Below, piece by piece: positions 11,501 through 22,030 of a DNA stretch of 64,000 bases. The position numbers were made by a program, and so were the translations under genes. The DNA comes from Hippopus hippopus. Its lineage: Eukaryota > Mollusca > Bivalvia > Cardiida > Cardiidae. The stretch's first letter is position 1. Every line of letters starts with the position of its first letter. The notes beneath the pieces are model-generated. The model made no database searches and had not been told where the DNA came from. It was given only the letters and a program-made list of their open reading frames with translations. The DNA is taken from NCBI GenBank assembly GCA_946811185.2, contig OX328096.1, positions 22,261,881-22,325,880 of the forward strand, given 5' to 3'.

Positions 11501-14500
11501 ATAACAATGACAGCTGAGTTGCATTTCAGGTGAGCGATTTAGGACCATCATGGTACTCTTGTTTATACTCCTGTTTACCCTTTACCAAATGACAAATTTC
11601 TAGACTTGTCCAAATTAAAAGTATTTGCAGACAGCAAGTTTTATATGTTTCAAATGACATTTCCCACAATGTTATCAAAAGCCTACTTTCTCTGGGTGAA
11701 AACACTGTTATGTTTGGTAAAAGATTGTCTCAGTAGTATAAGACTTGATAACATTGTAATTACTTTTCCCTTGACATTTTCCATACAAATTTAATGACTT
11801 TCCTTTCTGTCAATTTTATCCCATCCTGCCACTAAGTTTCCTTTTTGGTAATGAGTTCACAATATCAACAATTAAAAGAAGACTACCTGTCAGTAGAGGC
11901 GACCTTGAAATCCACAGCCAGATCAACCAAACAGGTAAAGTATTTAACACCTTACGCAACTTCCCTACAGCAAACTGCATCATCAAAACCAACAGTCGAA
12001 GCTGTAAAATAAACCAAACAAAGAATGCAGGCCCTTGCACCATTCTCAACAACCTGTCATCCCAAAGAGTACTGAACCTAGTTTTCAGTGATATGGCAGA
12101 CAGTGTTTATCAACATAAGACCGCACAGAAAGTGCCTTTATATTGCAATAACTGCATCTTAACCCTTAGAGCTCTGAATAAACCTTGGGGACATTTTCTA
12201 GAAATAAGACCCATACCACTGCAGTTTAAGGTCCCTATTTTCCAGAATGTCTCAGCAATGTGATCAGTGTAGATCAAAGATCAGACTGCACATTTTGTGC
12301 AGGCTGATCTTGACCTACAATAACCTCAAAGAGATCAATATTTGTGTAAAGTGCTTTTATGGTCAAAGCATTGACTGAAAGTTTCCTTGCTACCCATTTT
12401 TTTAAAATCTAGAACAAAGGGTTAATTCTTCACCTAACAGTCTAAAGTTTTAATCAAAGTGAAAAAAATGGCTTTTGGAAACATTGTGGGAAAAGGCTGG
12501 TAACCAGCATTTTCTCCTGTTCACAAATTGTTTAAACTCCATCATAGACAAATTCTGCCATTTGAGCCACATTTCATTTGTAGCCCATGAATCTTTCAGC
12601 TTTAGCCAAGTTTAATTAGTTAAGCAAGTGAGGAGTTTGACTGATTTACATTAAAAAAAAAAATTGAGGCAGAAAAGGTTTGAAAGTGAAAAAAATTGTC
12701 CTTGTTAATATTGGTATAATAGTAAAAAAAAAGCATTGTATGAAATTACCCTATTCATCTGTAAATACCAGATACCACATAAAAACTTGATAAACTACTT
12801 AAATATGGCATAGTACAAAATGACATGCCGTACGTAACGCCTCTGCATGATTTGGCACTTGTAAGGAGTTCCAGTTGCAGTAAAACTGTGTAAAAATGCT
12901 AGAGAAAATTTTTAATCAAAGGTAAGTAATTGTAACCTACTAGCAAAAATAAAATTCCACAAAGCTGACATAATTTTAAATCCAGTATCAAAAGACTGAC
13001 CATTTTCTCAATCTACTTGTTTGTCCTCTGCAACAAACTTGTCAAAGGTCTTAACCCTTTACCACACAGTCTAAAGTATTAAAAAGACTCGTGAAAACAT
13101 TGTGGGAAAAAGAGAAAATGCTGGTAACAAAATACTGGTTTTCTAACTTCAAAGACGAATTTCATAATTTTAGCAATATTTGATCTGTCGTCTGCAAATG
13201 AATTCTATAGTCTGAAATTTATTATCTGCCAAAGAGTTCAGAGTGAGATCCAACAGAGTATTTATACCAGGTAAATTTATACCACACAATTCCAGGTTTT
13301 TACAGCTCTGAGAAAGAAGCCTTCCGAAAACATAGTGGAAAAAGGAGAAAATGCTGGTAACCAGCATTTTCTCCTTTTCCAACAATGTTTTCTACCCTTC
13401 CCAGTATAAACTTCAATTTTTGAGTCACATTTAATTTTGTCGTCTGCAAAGGCTTTCAATTTGAACCAGTCCAAAATTCTGTTGTTAGGTAAAGAGTAAA
13501 GAATCATTTTAGTCGTTTTTCTGTGCATGGATGACTGGCACACAATGACCTACAAGAGCCATGCTCTGTGAACAGAGGTTCTAAAGCATCTGCAATAAGT
13601 ATTGACCCAGGTCAACCTGCACATGCTGACCTTGGTCAAAACTTTTTTCCAATGGTCATTTTTCAGCATGTCCAAGAACCAGTCTACCTCATAATTAAGT
13701 TGGTTGTTAGACAATATGTTATGTAGCCTCAATCAACTAACAACTTGCTTAGTTTATTGCATCACAGATATTCAATTAACCCCTATTGCCAAAGCATGGC
13801 TCATCTGTTTTTTACATTACATATACCAGGTGAATTTTTTTCCCAAAAGATACTCTAAATTAACTCACTAGAGTGAACACAACATAGTATATCAGAGTAG
13901 TTGGCAGCAAAAACAGCAGGACAGTGAACAAGAGGGTCCCCAGGAATAGCTGGTCAGCATCATACACTGCAGAGTCGACCCTCTGACGCAAAACATTCCA
14001 TTTCTTCCCTCGGAATAGTCGCCAGAATGATGCCAGAGCGTACAGCTGTAGACGATACAGCCTGTAAATGGTGAAAACAAAAAGCTTTCAGGCACTGATA
14101 AACCATTTAGACCATCCTGAGCTTAGATGACATTGAGTTAGAAAGTATTTGCAGATACCAAACTGAACTTAGCTCAATAGATGATCTGTCTTTGATAGCG
14201 AGTAAAACTTGGTGGGAAGGGGAAAAAAATGCTGGTCACCAGCATTTTCTCCTTTTCCAGCAATGTTTTCAAAAACCGTCTCATTCAGGGTCGTTAAAAC
14301 ATAAGATTGTTTGGTGAAGGGTTAACCCTTTGCCACACAGTCACAAGGTTTAAAGACCCTGATGAAGAAGCCTTTTGAAAACATTATAAGAAAAGGAGAG
14401 CATTTTCTCCTTTTGCCACGCTATTTTCTACCCTATCAAAGACATTCATCATTTAAGCCACATTTAAATTCTTGTCTGCAAATGCTTTCAATTCAGGCAA

Positions 14501-17500
14501 GTCTACACTTTAGTTACATGGTGAAGGGTTCAGGTATTTTTAGATCTCATGCAAGAATTTCACAAAGGTTTATGAGAGTATCACTTGATATAAGGGGTTA
14601 AAAGAAAATGTCAAAAATTTGCATCTTGCACAGCTGCAAGCTGTGATTTACTCTTTACCACACATCTAATTTTAAGACCTGTCAAATTGCATAACAAGCT
14701 TAATGTAGTTCAAATTATTGGATCTGTCATAGAAAGGTAGAAAACATGGGAAAAGGAGAAAGAGCTTGATACAAGCATTTTAAACAATGTTTTCAAAAGC
14801 CTTTTGGTTTAAAATACTGTATTGTTTGGTAAGGGGTTACTAATTGTACTGAGTTTCAACTCAACAAAACTGAGGGTACATGTCATGGACAGGTGCAAAG
14901 ACAGGCAGTTTGATTCCAGTATAATCTTGATGACATCCATTAACTCTTTACCACACAACAACAAAGTAGACTTGTCTAAATTGAAGGCATTTGCAGACGA
15001 CAATTCTACATGTGGCTCAAATGATGAAATTTGTCTGTAATAGGGTAGAAAACATTGTGGGAAATGGAGAAAATGCTGGTTACCAGCATTTTCTCCTTTT
15101 TCTCACAATGTTTTCAAAAGTCTTTTTCTATAGGGTCGTTAAAACTCGGGATTGTGTGCTAAAGGAATAAACGGGGGTCATAAAAAGTTGCAAACAAAAG
15201 GTTATGACTTAACTGAATGGCTAATCCAGACACCATACTGACCTTGCCGCATAGACATAAAAACAATAGATATGTAGAGTGAGAGTGGAGAAAATATCCT
15301 GGTACAGGGACAGCTGTACTGTGAGACCCCATATCCCAGCAATGGAGGAATAATATACCAAAAAACCCAGCACTGGCTTCAGCAAAAACAGGTAACCTGG
15401 AATGATTACATATCAAAAGCCTAAGCACTAGTAAAAGCAAAACCAAGCAAGCCATAACCTTAACCCTTTACCCTTAGGTAGAGCGTCAGCCTCATAACCG
15501 TAAGGTCCTCAGTTCAATTGCCGTGAGTGGGTATCAACTTTAGGACTGTTCATTGGCTCACACATTTGGACGAATGCTGGTGTAGTTTCCAGGAAGCAGA
15601 ATCAAGAGAGACTACTCTAAGTTGCTAGAACTTTATTCTCAATCGATGTAAAATAAATATGATTAAACTGAACCCCTTACCACAATATCCTGAGTTTTAA
15701 TGACCCTAAGGTAAAATGCTTTTGGAGACATTGTGGGAAAAGGAGAAAATGCTGGTCTCCTTTGCCTGCAATGTTTTCTACCTTTCAAAGGGTGAATTTA
15801 TATTTTTGGGTTGAAAACATTTTATTGTCGGCAACAGCTTTCAATTTGGTTTGGTATAATGTTTTGTCATTTTGTAAAGGGTTAAAGAGTAAGCCTTAAC
15901 TCTTTACCACATGACAAAATTTTAGACTGGTCCAAATTCAAAGCATTTCCAGACAACTTAAAAATAATGATCAAATGGAAAGATTTGTCTGTGGTAGCAT
16001 AGAAAACATTGAGGGAAAAGGAGAAAATGCTGGTTACCAGCATTTTCTCCTTTTCCCACAATGTTTTCAAAAGCCTTTTTTCCCCAGGGTCGTGAAAACT
16101 GGGGATTGTTTGGTAAAGGATAAACTCAAATCCATTTTTTCGGTCAACATGCTATAATATTTGCAATGGTTTTAGCAAAAAACAAAAGGACAGTGAATTG
16201 CACACCTGAGTTAATTAAACAACTGTAAACATAGTACATTTTTGTAATCATGAGTAAAATTCTTCCCCTGAATTGTGAAAAAAAAAACTAGAGGTGCTTG
16301 AGTGCCTGTATCGCTCCACAGGCCTGATATTTCTATAATGGCAAAAGGAAGTTTTTAACAATTATCATTCAATCCTGCATTTTAGCTCACTGAAGAAACA
16401 ATTTGGTAGACAACCACCATAGGAACTTACCTGCAAAACAACAATGAAATCCAATGAATAGTTTTAGAGAAGAAATTTTTCAAAGATTTTACTTTATACC
16501 ATAAAAGGAAAATGAGTCTCCCATAAAAGCCATGTTTTTTGACAGATCTTTTTTTTTTTAAGGAATTCTGTAAACCTGTATCTAAGGAACATTCCTGCAA
16601 AATAATAATGCTATCCAAATAGCGGTTTGGGAGGAGAAGATTTTTAAAGGTTTTTTACTTTGGTTGCCATGGCAACCAGAATTCTTCATGGAACACAATT
16701 ATTTGAAGGAATTTGAAAGAGGACCACCAAAGGAACATTCCTGTGAAATTTGGTAAAAATCCAGTCAATAGTTTCTGAGGAGAAGTTTTTTAAAGAAAAA
16801 GTTTATGGACGCACGCACGGACGAACGGACGAACGAACGGACGGACGGACGCACGACGGACACAACGCCATGACAATAGCTCGCTGGCCTTCGGCCAGTG
16901 GAGCTAAAAAGCAGGACTGATTAGTAAAGGGTTCAAAGACAAGTACTGCATACATTATTACCTGTCCATAGGTATATATGATACTGGAAAAATTGTGATA
17001 AAAGGTGAGTAAGCTGACTGTTTAACTTTAATCCAGCAGGTGCTCCCATTAACCAATGTAACAGAGTTTTCAGCTCTAAAGCAACAATCTATGGAAATAG
17101 AAAACATTCAGGTTTACCCATTTATTATAACCCTATATATAATCTGACTGAAGACTGTTATTCAAAAGACATAGTACAACAGACCAGAATATGTTTTCTA
17201 TATCACACATGTACTCTGTGTAGGGTTTTTCAATAATATTACTCAAGTACTGGATGTGTAGAACATCATTGTGTTTACAGACTACTTGTATGTAATCATG
17301 TTCAGATTTTTCTGTTAAAGTTTGAAAATGTGCAGTTACTTGTTGCATGAGCAAATGGTTTTGCATCAGTTTTGACCTGGTCTCATCTGATATGCACCTC
17401 TTTACACAAACATCGAGACTTGATCCAACCACACAAAAATGTGGACTGTCATAATATTCCATTTTTATCTCTTGCAGTTGACCTTTCTTGTGTTTCACAA

Positions 17501-20500
17501 AATACTGTTAGCACAAAACAGTTTTTAAGGTTTACTGTTTTTCTCTAAGGTTTTTAAAAAACGCTACATAATTAGTTAAAGTTATGAAACCAATACAATT
17601 CCTAGATATGACCTCTGAAACCTCTTTCACATATACAGTCTGTTTGGGACCGATGTAGATAAAGATCAGACTGCACAAAACATGCAGTCTGATCTTTTGA
17701 TCTACACTGTCTACTTTGTGGAAACAGGCAACACTACAGAAAAAAGCGACCATGATATTGCATTTATTCTATTTTGAGACCGCCAATGTCTGTTAGCTCT
17801 ATTTGGCACTCTAAGGGTTAAGAAAAAATAGATTATTATGGTGTTCTTACGTCTCCGTAAGTGAGCACTGTATCGGCAATGTTTTGGGCTGTGTTACCTT
17901 GCATCAGTACAAACATTAACAACAACCCTAGAGCTGTGTCTAGAAGCTGCCGGCAGCAACTATCAACAATTCTGGAAGAAGAAAAACAAGCTAAACTTAT
18001 AACCTTGTATCAAACAATCATGTGTCTTCATGACCTTTAAAATTGTAAAATGGTGGAAGGCGTTTTAAGGGTTTAAAGCTGTTAAGTGTTTTCAACATTA
18101 TTTCAGTCATATCTTTGCAGCCTACCTGAGTGTCCCTGGAGTCTCTTTTACCAGTACTTCACACAAAATTTTTTACAATCCACCGGCTGCTTTCTCATAC
18201 TTATACTTGCCTGTGACAAGGTGGGAAAAATTGTGGTAATATGAGAAAATGATGGTTACCAGCATTTTTTGCATTTTCCACAGTGTTTTCTCTATCAGGC
18301 TAAACAAACATTGTGTTTCATTAAAATAAAGAAATTCATTCTCAAGAGTTCTTGAGAGTATCAACCCTTCTCACATCTCCTAACCCTTTTCCACACAATC
18401 CCAAGTTTTAACCCAAAGTATAAAGCCTTTTGAAAACTTGTGGGGAAAGGAGAAAATATGGTAACCAGCCTTTTTTCCTTTCCCAACAATGTTTTCTACC
18501 CTATTCAAGACAAGTTTCATCATTTGAGTCACACTTAAATTGTTGTCTGCAAATGCTTTCAATTTGGACAAGTCTACAGTTTTGTCTTTAGGTAAAGCGT
18601 TAACAATCCTGAGGGACCTTCTGAAAACATAGTGAATAATGACCTAAGTTTCTTTATCAGGGAATTACAGATCAAATTGAATTGGTGCAGCATTCTTTCC
18701 TAAAGATATATAAGTTACACTTCCAACGTAAACAAGGTTTCTACATAAAAGGGGCTAATCAGAATTTAATCTAACAACTTCAAAAACAATTCATAAGTGA
18801 ATTAAATGAGGTGATACCTGGCAAACCATCAATATAGAAGAAAGACAAATGTAAGAACAAAAAAATATTTCAGTGGTATTTCCTTAATGGGCTACATATC
18901 TTCCCAAGGTACTTTCAGATTTAGTGCTTCAATTTCACAAAGATTGGTGGGGATGTCACAAATTCAGACTTTGATTCTGTGGGATAATATTCTAATCAGT
19001 ATGACGATATCCTTCTTTACCTCATGTACCTAGACAGAGTCCCCTATTGTAAAGCAACCAACCTGTTTCTTTGCACGCCAAATTTGCACCTTTTACTGCA
19101 TGTAAACATACAGTTTCTTTATGTTTGCAGAGAAAAGTATATTTTGTAGTTTTTATCAGTCTCTAGCGGAAAAATTAATTTGCAGCAACAAATCTCAAAA
19201 GGCCCCTTTAACTCTTTACCAAACAATCATGAGTTTTAACAACCCTGAGAAAGAAAGCTCTCCAAAACATTGTGGAAAAAGGAGAAAATGCTGGTAACCA
19301 GCATTTTCTCCTTTTTCCACAATGTTTACTACCCATTAAAAAACAAATTTCAATCTTTTAGTCACGTATATTTTGTTTTCTGCAAAATGCTTTCAATTTA
19401 AACAAGTCTAAAAGTTTGTTGTTTGGTAGAGTATGCACAGAGCACTTACACTGGGTGCTGTATTCCTGTCTTTAAAACATACCAGTAATACACATAGGCA
19501 ATATTGACCAAAGTAAATAGGTTGATATATAGCCTTTAAGGAAGAGCAGTCTTTGGTTGTACATTAACTCTTTACCAAACGACAAAAGTTTAGACTGGTC
19601 CAAATTGAAAGCACTTGCAGACGACAAAATAAACGTAACTCAAAAATTCAAATTTGTTTCCAGCAGGGTAGAAAACATTTTGGGAAAAGGAGAAAATGCT
19701 GGTTACCAGCATTTTCTCCTTTTCCCACAATGTTTTCAAAAGGCTTCTACCTCGGGGTCGTAAAAACCAGGGATTGTTTGGTGAAAGGTTAAGCTTACCT
19801 GAGGTCATTGTATCTTCTGCAGGATTCTGTAGAGACAGTGTGTTTCAAGTCTTGTGCTCTACATCCCAATTGATTCACAGTTGTTGGTGTGGTTAAGGCC
19901 TTGTACACAAAACTTTTCTTGCCTTCACTGAATCAGAATATAACCATGGTTATCTCTCAGTTGCATTAGCTAGTGGCATGTCTAAAAACAACCTGGACTC
20001 TTTACCAAACGATAAAATTTTTGACTGTACTAAATTAAAAGCATTTGCAAACAACAATTAAATACAACTCAAATAATGACTTCTGTTCTGTACACAAACA
20101 TTTTCTTGCCTTCTCTTTATTGAAATATAACGATAATTATCTCTTGATTATATTAAGCAGTGGCATGTCTAATAATAACAACATTTATCTCTTTACCAAA
20201 CAACAAAATTTTGGACTGGACCAAATTGAAAGCTTTAGCAGACGACATATTAAAAGGAGCTCAAATGATGATTTGTCTTTGAAATGTTAAAAAATATTGT
20301 GGAAAAAGGAGAAAATGCTGGTTTACCAGTATTTCCACCTTTTCCTACAATGTTTTCAAAAGCCTACTCTCTCAGGGTCGTTAAAATTTTGGATTATGTA
20401 GGAAAATTTAACCCTTAAGTTGAAGTCATAGCAGACATTTCCAAAACCAGTGAGACAAAGGCACTCAACACTTTTTTTTCAAATAAACTTTGTCTCACCT

Positions 20501-21970
20501 GAGAGCAATATGATTGGACATCTTTGCAATTAATTGGGGTAATGTCCAAGAATCCATGCCTTGACAGAACACAGAAAATGTGATGCAATGAGCAAAATAA
20601 ACCTGAATTTTAACTCTTTACCACATGATAAAATTTTTAAATATTCCAAATCCAGCTAACAAATGAAATGTTGCTGAAATGGTAAGACTTATCCTGGAAA
20701 GGCTGTAAAACATTGGTAACCAGCATTTTCTCCTTTTCCCACAATGTTTTCAAAAGCCCTTTTCCTAAAGGTGGTTAAAACTTGGGATTGTGTTGTTAAA
20801 GGTGAAAGACTAAAACCTTTGTTATTTTTTTTTCCTTTCTGTTTTCATGGCTCTTGTGATCCAATAAAGATGTGAACATGAATAACCCATTTATCTAAGA
20901 GACACAGAGGAGGAACATCCACATGAAAGGACAATCTTTTTATTCTTGATGGAAAAGAAAACATTTGTGAAAACTAGCTGTTGCTTTATCCACAGGCCTT
21001 TGAAGCTCTATTGGTCTATCACAGAATACTAAAATTGTCTTTGGTCAATCATCAAACACTTATGGCACATTGGTGCATTGCCTGTATATCACGGAATATA
21101 TATATTCAAATTTTCATCAACACTGTTTCTATACATAGCACATTGGTGACTCCCTCTATATCATATATAGTAAGTCTTACTATATACGATACAGAGAGAA
21201 TCCCCAATGTGCTATTTATAGTAACAGTGTCTGATAATGAAAATTTCGTTACCCCTTGATAGACCAATGGAGTTTCAGAGGCCTATGCTTTATCTATAGT
21301 GTGTTCAAACAATAGTTCATAGCATTTAAAGTCCTATTTGAATGTTACACTTAAATTTGTAGTGGCAAATTTTGATACTAAGTATTTCAAAGCAAAATTA
21401 CCTGTTTTCCATTTTAATTGGCCAAAATGGAAGGTAAAGCAACAGTGTGACATATGGAATGTATCCTAATAGCTTTCTCAAAGTACTTTTGGATTCCTCT
21501 CTCTTGCCTTCATAAAGCATTAAATCATGACCATCCATCTTGTCTTTAGAAACTGTCTGATTGGTAGACTGTAATGTTCTGTACACCATGGTTAAATTGT
21601 CATCTGCTCCAATTTTGTTTTTTTCGTAGAGAATTGCCGATTTAAGTAATGAAACAGCATCAAAAATTACTAAAGTACATTCCCTATGCGTACTGTTTGC
21701 CTGTAGGACACAGTTTATTTCTCCATCACAATTATAGAAAAGTTTTATCCATACCATTTGTCTTGGTCTAACCCTTGTGCTCATATCAGGTGTCTCTTCC
21801 CATGAGCCAATCAAATTTAAGTGCTCTGATAGCTGACTGGCTGAACTCACATTTGTTGTTGTCACTGTTATGAACACAGCTTTAGTTGTTGAACAGACTT
21901 TACCAAATAGATAAGAGGATTCCTGTCCAAACAGTGTGTGTGGTGCAAAAACTTTCCAAATTTTACTCAT
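8396..21970 (-). CDS. PIGQ: PIGQ, GPI-GlcNAc transferase subunit Q (GPI1 family), nine coding exons
   Basis: Subunit of the ER-membrane complex that moves GlcNAc from UDP-GlcNAc to phosphatidylinositol, the first step of GPI-anchor synthesis; in this family PIGQ is a scaffold, with PIGA as the catalytic subunit. Exons, in transcript order: 21970-21402, 19927-19799, 17971-17851, 17088-16962, 15396-15243, 14061-13869, 12001-11887, 9339-9266, 8545-8396. Every junction is GT-AG and the phases join without a stop, giving 1632 nt or 543 residues, close to the 581-residue human form I recall. Conserved Gpi1 blocks: [13 protein letters not shown] (about residue 284), [17 protein letters not shown] (about 351-367), [18 protein letters not shown] (about 378), [14 protein letters not shown] near the C-terminus. 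Several hydrophobic segments fit a multi-pass protein. The start matches the family N-terminus ([15 protein letters not shown] here). Introns carry many T1 elements. No clear polyadenylation signal or 5' UTR exon was found. Gene identity is very secure; exon edges are manual. Confidence 0.95.
8684..8940. mobile_element. GCAGGCTAATCCGA-type palindromic repeat upstream of the last PIGQ exon
   Basis: Three blocks of GCAGGCTAATCCGA / CGACACTTTACG in alternating orientation (8746-8776, 8836-8860, 8860-8886). I recall very similar blocks as abundant repeats of heterodont bivalves; not checked. Confidence 0.68.
9266..9339 (-). CDS. PIGQ: PIGQ coding exon 8
   Basis: A small 74-nt exon (acceptor ATTTCAG, donor CAG/GTGCGT) that joins phase 1 to phase 0. 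It encodes [10 protein letters not shown] ... FILSMQ, aligned with KVKFRVLRHE ... LRLLMQ in the human C-terminal region. Confidence 0.88.
9427..9620 (+). mobile_element. S1 SINE, 5' portion, in a PIGQ intron
   Basis: Head CAATATCTCAGTCGGTAG and GGGTTCGATCC (clear A and B boxes), then CTTGGCCAATTTCTTTCC. The 3' domain is missing. Confidence 0.8.
9943..10171 (-). mobile_element. T1 MITE (diverged)
   Basis: TTAACTCTTAACC start and CTGGTAACCAGCA core. Weaker copies lie at 8976-9183, 9645-9775 and 11573-11725, all in or near the PIGQ 3' end. Confidence 0.7.
10322..11565 (-). mobile_element. Hairpin-ended element (HE) 3 with a 167-bp tandem array in a PIGQ intron
   Basis: Opens TAGCTCACCTGAGCACATAG, then a CCGTC-type microsatellite (10378-10404) and GTTGCCATGGCAAC. 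About six units of roughly 167 bp follow (10547-11480; anchors AAATCTTTAAAAATCTTCTT and GGCATGTAGCATCATCTAGT). It closes CAGGTGAGCGATT ... CTCTTGTTT. Near-identical units suggest recent array growth. Confidence 0.85.
11887..12001 (-). CDS. PIGQ: PIGQ coding exon 7
   Basis: Encodes [20 protein letters not shown], a membrane segment aligned with the LRLLVVAVQGLIHLL region of the human protein. The acceptor is TTTTACAG and the donor CAG/GTAGTC; 115 nt, leaving phase 1. Confidence 0.9.
12159..12425. mobile_element. T2 TTAA-flanked MITE, shares its right TTAA with a T1
   Basis: TTAACCCTTAG ... AAAGGGTTAA with a GATCAGACTGCA core. A T1 copy starts at the same TTAA (12422) and runs to about 12590. 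Confidence 0.8.
13051..13239 (+). mobile_element. T1 MITE in a PIGQ intron
   Basis: TTAACCCTTTACCACACA start; the right half of the palindrome is deleted. Confidence 0.75.
13268..13499 (+). mobile_element. T1 MITE in a PIGQ intron
   Basis: Ends TACCACACAATTCC ... GGTAAAGAGTAAA with a full GCTGGTAACCAGC core. Confidence 0.82.
13555..13803. mobile_element. P3 palindromic MITE in a PIGQ intron
   Basis: Ends GAGCCATGCTCTG and AAGCATGGCTCA are inverted; internal GGTCAACCTGCACATGCTG. Confidence 0.75.
13869..14061 (-). CDS. PIGQ: PIGQ coding exon 6
   Basis: Encodes [18 protein letters not shown], then [20 protein letters not shown], the most conserved run of the family. The acceptor is TTTACAG and the donor CTA/GTGAGT; 193 nt. 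Confidence 0.96.
14098..14325 (-). mobile_element. T1 MITE, left member of a TTAA-sharing pair
   Basis: Right end GGTGAAGGGTTAA closes at 14325, and the same TTAA opens the next copy. It begins 37 bp upstream (in transcript sense) of the PIGQ exon 6 acceptor. Confidence 0.82.
14322..14532 (+). mobile_element. T1 MITE, right member of a TTAA-sharing pair
   Basis: TTAACCCTTTGCCACACAGTC start; the core has lost its left arm (only GAGCATTTTCTCC remains). Confidence 0.78.
14649..14839 (-). mobile_element. T1 MITE (deleted core)
   Basis: TTTACTCTTTACCACAC start and TTTGGTAAGGGGTTA end, with a shortened centre. Confidence 0.7.
14940..15171 (-). mobile_element. T1 MITE
   Basis: TTAACTCTTTACCACACAAC start, GCTGGTTACCAGC core and an eroded right TTAA. 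Its end lies 72 bp from PIGQ exon 5. Confidence 0.85.
15243..15396 (-). CDS. PIGQ: PIGQ coding exon 5
   Basis: Encodes [16 protein letters not shown] and [12 protein letters not shown]. The acceptor is ATTCCAG and the donor AAG/GTCAGT; 154 nt, phase 1 to phase 2. Confidence 0.95.
15476..15655 (+). repeat. tRNA-headed SINE fragment (S5)
   Basis: GTAGAGCGTCAGCC and AGTTCAATTGCC box-like sequences, then a body ending GTAAAATAAATATGATTA. A relative is at 26725-26880 (GCTAGAGCAATTTC, GGGTTCGAGGT). Confidence 0.55.
15668..15885 (+). mobile_element. T1 MITE
   Basis: A-end (ACCACAATATCC) first, TTAA at the right end. The palindrome is half deleted. Confidence 0.75.
15896..16123 (-). mobile_element. 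T1 MITE
   Basis: TTAACTCTTTACCACATGAC start, full GCTGGTTACCAGC palindrome, GGTAAAGGATAA end. Confidence 0.87.
16289..16915 (+). mobile_element. Hairpin-ended element (HE) 4, AGTGGAGCTAAAA type, in a PIGQ intron
   Basis: Opens ACTAGAGGTGCTTGAG, contains GTTGCCATGGCAAC, an (ACGG)n-like tract at 16806-16866 and the closing stem CTGGCCTTCGGCCAG then TGGAGCTAAAAA. It is the opposite orientation to HE1-3. Confidence 0.82.
16962..17088 (-). CDS. PIGQ: PIGQ coding exon 4 (Gpi1 signature)
   Basis: Encodes the family signature [15 protein letters not shown] and FFQYHIYLW. The acceptor is CCATAG and the donor CAG/GTAATA. The 127-nt exon leaves phase 1. Confidence 0.95.
17133..17504 (-). other. Possible alternative terminal exon inside a PIGQ intron, unidentified protein
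   Basis: An open frame of 123 codons lies in the intron between PIGQ exons 3 and 4. Its 5' edge follows a plausible acceptor (GCTAACAG), and the frame starts in phase 0, the phase left by exon 3. It ends with TAG, followed six bases later by AATAAA (17121-17126 on the complement). Amino-acid use looks protein-like (runs such as [20 protein letters not shown]), unlike the T1-derived frames nearby. I do not recognise the domain. It could be an alternative last exon giving a truncated PIGQ, a relic of a captured gene, or chance. Transcript reads would decide. Confidence 0.35.
17600..17821. mobile_element. T2 MITE, left end unclear
   Basis: Core GATCAGACTGCA ... TGCAGTCTGATC at 17661-17697; the right end AAGGGTTAA closes at 17821. 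Lies in a PIGQ intron just downstream of exon 3. Confidence 0.7.
17851..17971 (-). CDS. PIGQ: PIGQ coding exon 3
   Basis: Polypyrimidine acceptor TTCTTCCAG and donor GAC/GTAAGA; 121 nt. It encodes [17 protein letters not shown], a membrane segment that aligns with LLDVALGLMLLSWLHG in human PIGQ as recalled. Confidence 0.93.
18070..18215 (-). repeat. S1 SINE fragment, reverse
   Basis: TTTTCAACATTATTTCAGTC and CCGGCTGCTTTCTCAT mark an S1 3' portion. Another reverse fragment is at 42590-42830 and a forward one at 58120-58290. Confidence 0.7.
18380..18603 (+). mobile_element. T1 MITE in a PIGQ intron
   Basis: CTAACCCTTTTCCACACAATC start and GGTAAAGCGTTAA end, with a diverged core. Confidence 0.78.
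19208..19432 (+). mobile_element. T1 MITE
   Basis: TTAACTCTTTACCAAACAATC start, full palindrome; the right TTAA is lost. Confidence 0.84.
19564..19792 (-). mobile_element. T1 MITE, nearly intact, next to the PIGQ exon 2 donor
   Basis: 229 bp with TTAA at both ends and a full palindrome. Its right TTAA stops 7 bp short of PIGQ exon 2, so its last bases lie within the donor-proximal intron. Confidence 0.9.
19799..19927 (-). CDS. PIGQ: PIGQ coding exon 2
   Basis: Acceptor ATTCAG and donor CAG/GTAAGC give 129 nt (1+126+2), the phase needed on both sides. It encodes a segment with [14 protein letters not shown], matching the family's QLRHRLEHL region. Its acceptor is the least certain in the gene. 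Confidence 0.82.
20184..20411 (-). mobile_element. T1 MITE
   Basis: B-end first (ACAAAATTTTGGACTGG), full core, TTAA at 20408. Another copy lies at 20610-20803 and a relic at 19995-20100. Confidence 0.8.
20610..20803 (-). mobile_element. T1 MITE (left arm of core lost)
   Basis: TTAACTCTTTACCACATGA start; only TGGTAACCAGCATTTTCTCC remains of the palindrome. Confidence 0.72.
20975..21295. repeat. Foldback (long inverted repeat) in a PIGQ intron
   Basis: Arms AGGCCTTTGAAGCTCTATTGG / TCCATTGGTCT-type and TAGCACATTGG / CCAATGTGCTA meet at the palindrome ATATAGTAAGTCTTACTATA (about 21175-21195). The left arm holds about 75 extra bases. Confidence 0.75.
21402..21970 (-). CDS. PIGQ: PIGQ coding exon 1
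   Basis: Holds the ATG (21968-21970) and the divergent N-terminal half, residues 1-189, ending at the hydrophobic stretch [14 protein letters not shown]. The donor is CAG/GTAATT and the exon ends in phase 2. The reading frame stays open a little upstream of the ATG, but family alignment supports this Met. Confidence 0.9.
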
Positions 21971-22030
21971 TCTTAGGATTCTTACATATTCTGTCAAAAA
22001 AAAAGAAAAAAAATGAAAAGGCAACTGAGG

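Noticed and set aside
11816..12052. An independent small gene on the minus strand
   Set aside because: Its central part is PIGQ exon 7; the rest is intron read-through.
19557..19808. Many short frames with FSFSHNVF or [14 protein letters not shown]
   Set aside because: They are translations of the T1 palindrome and recur at every copy.
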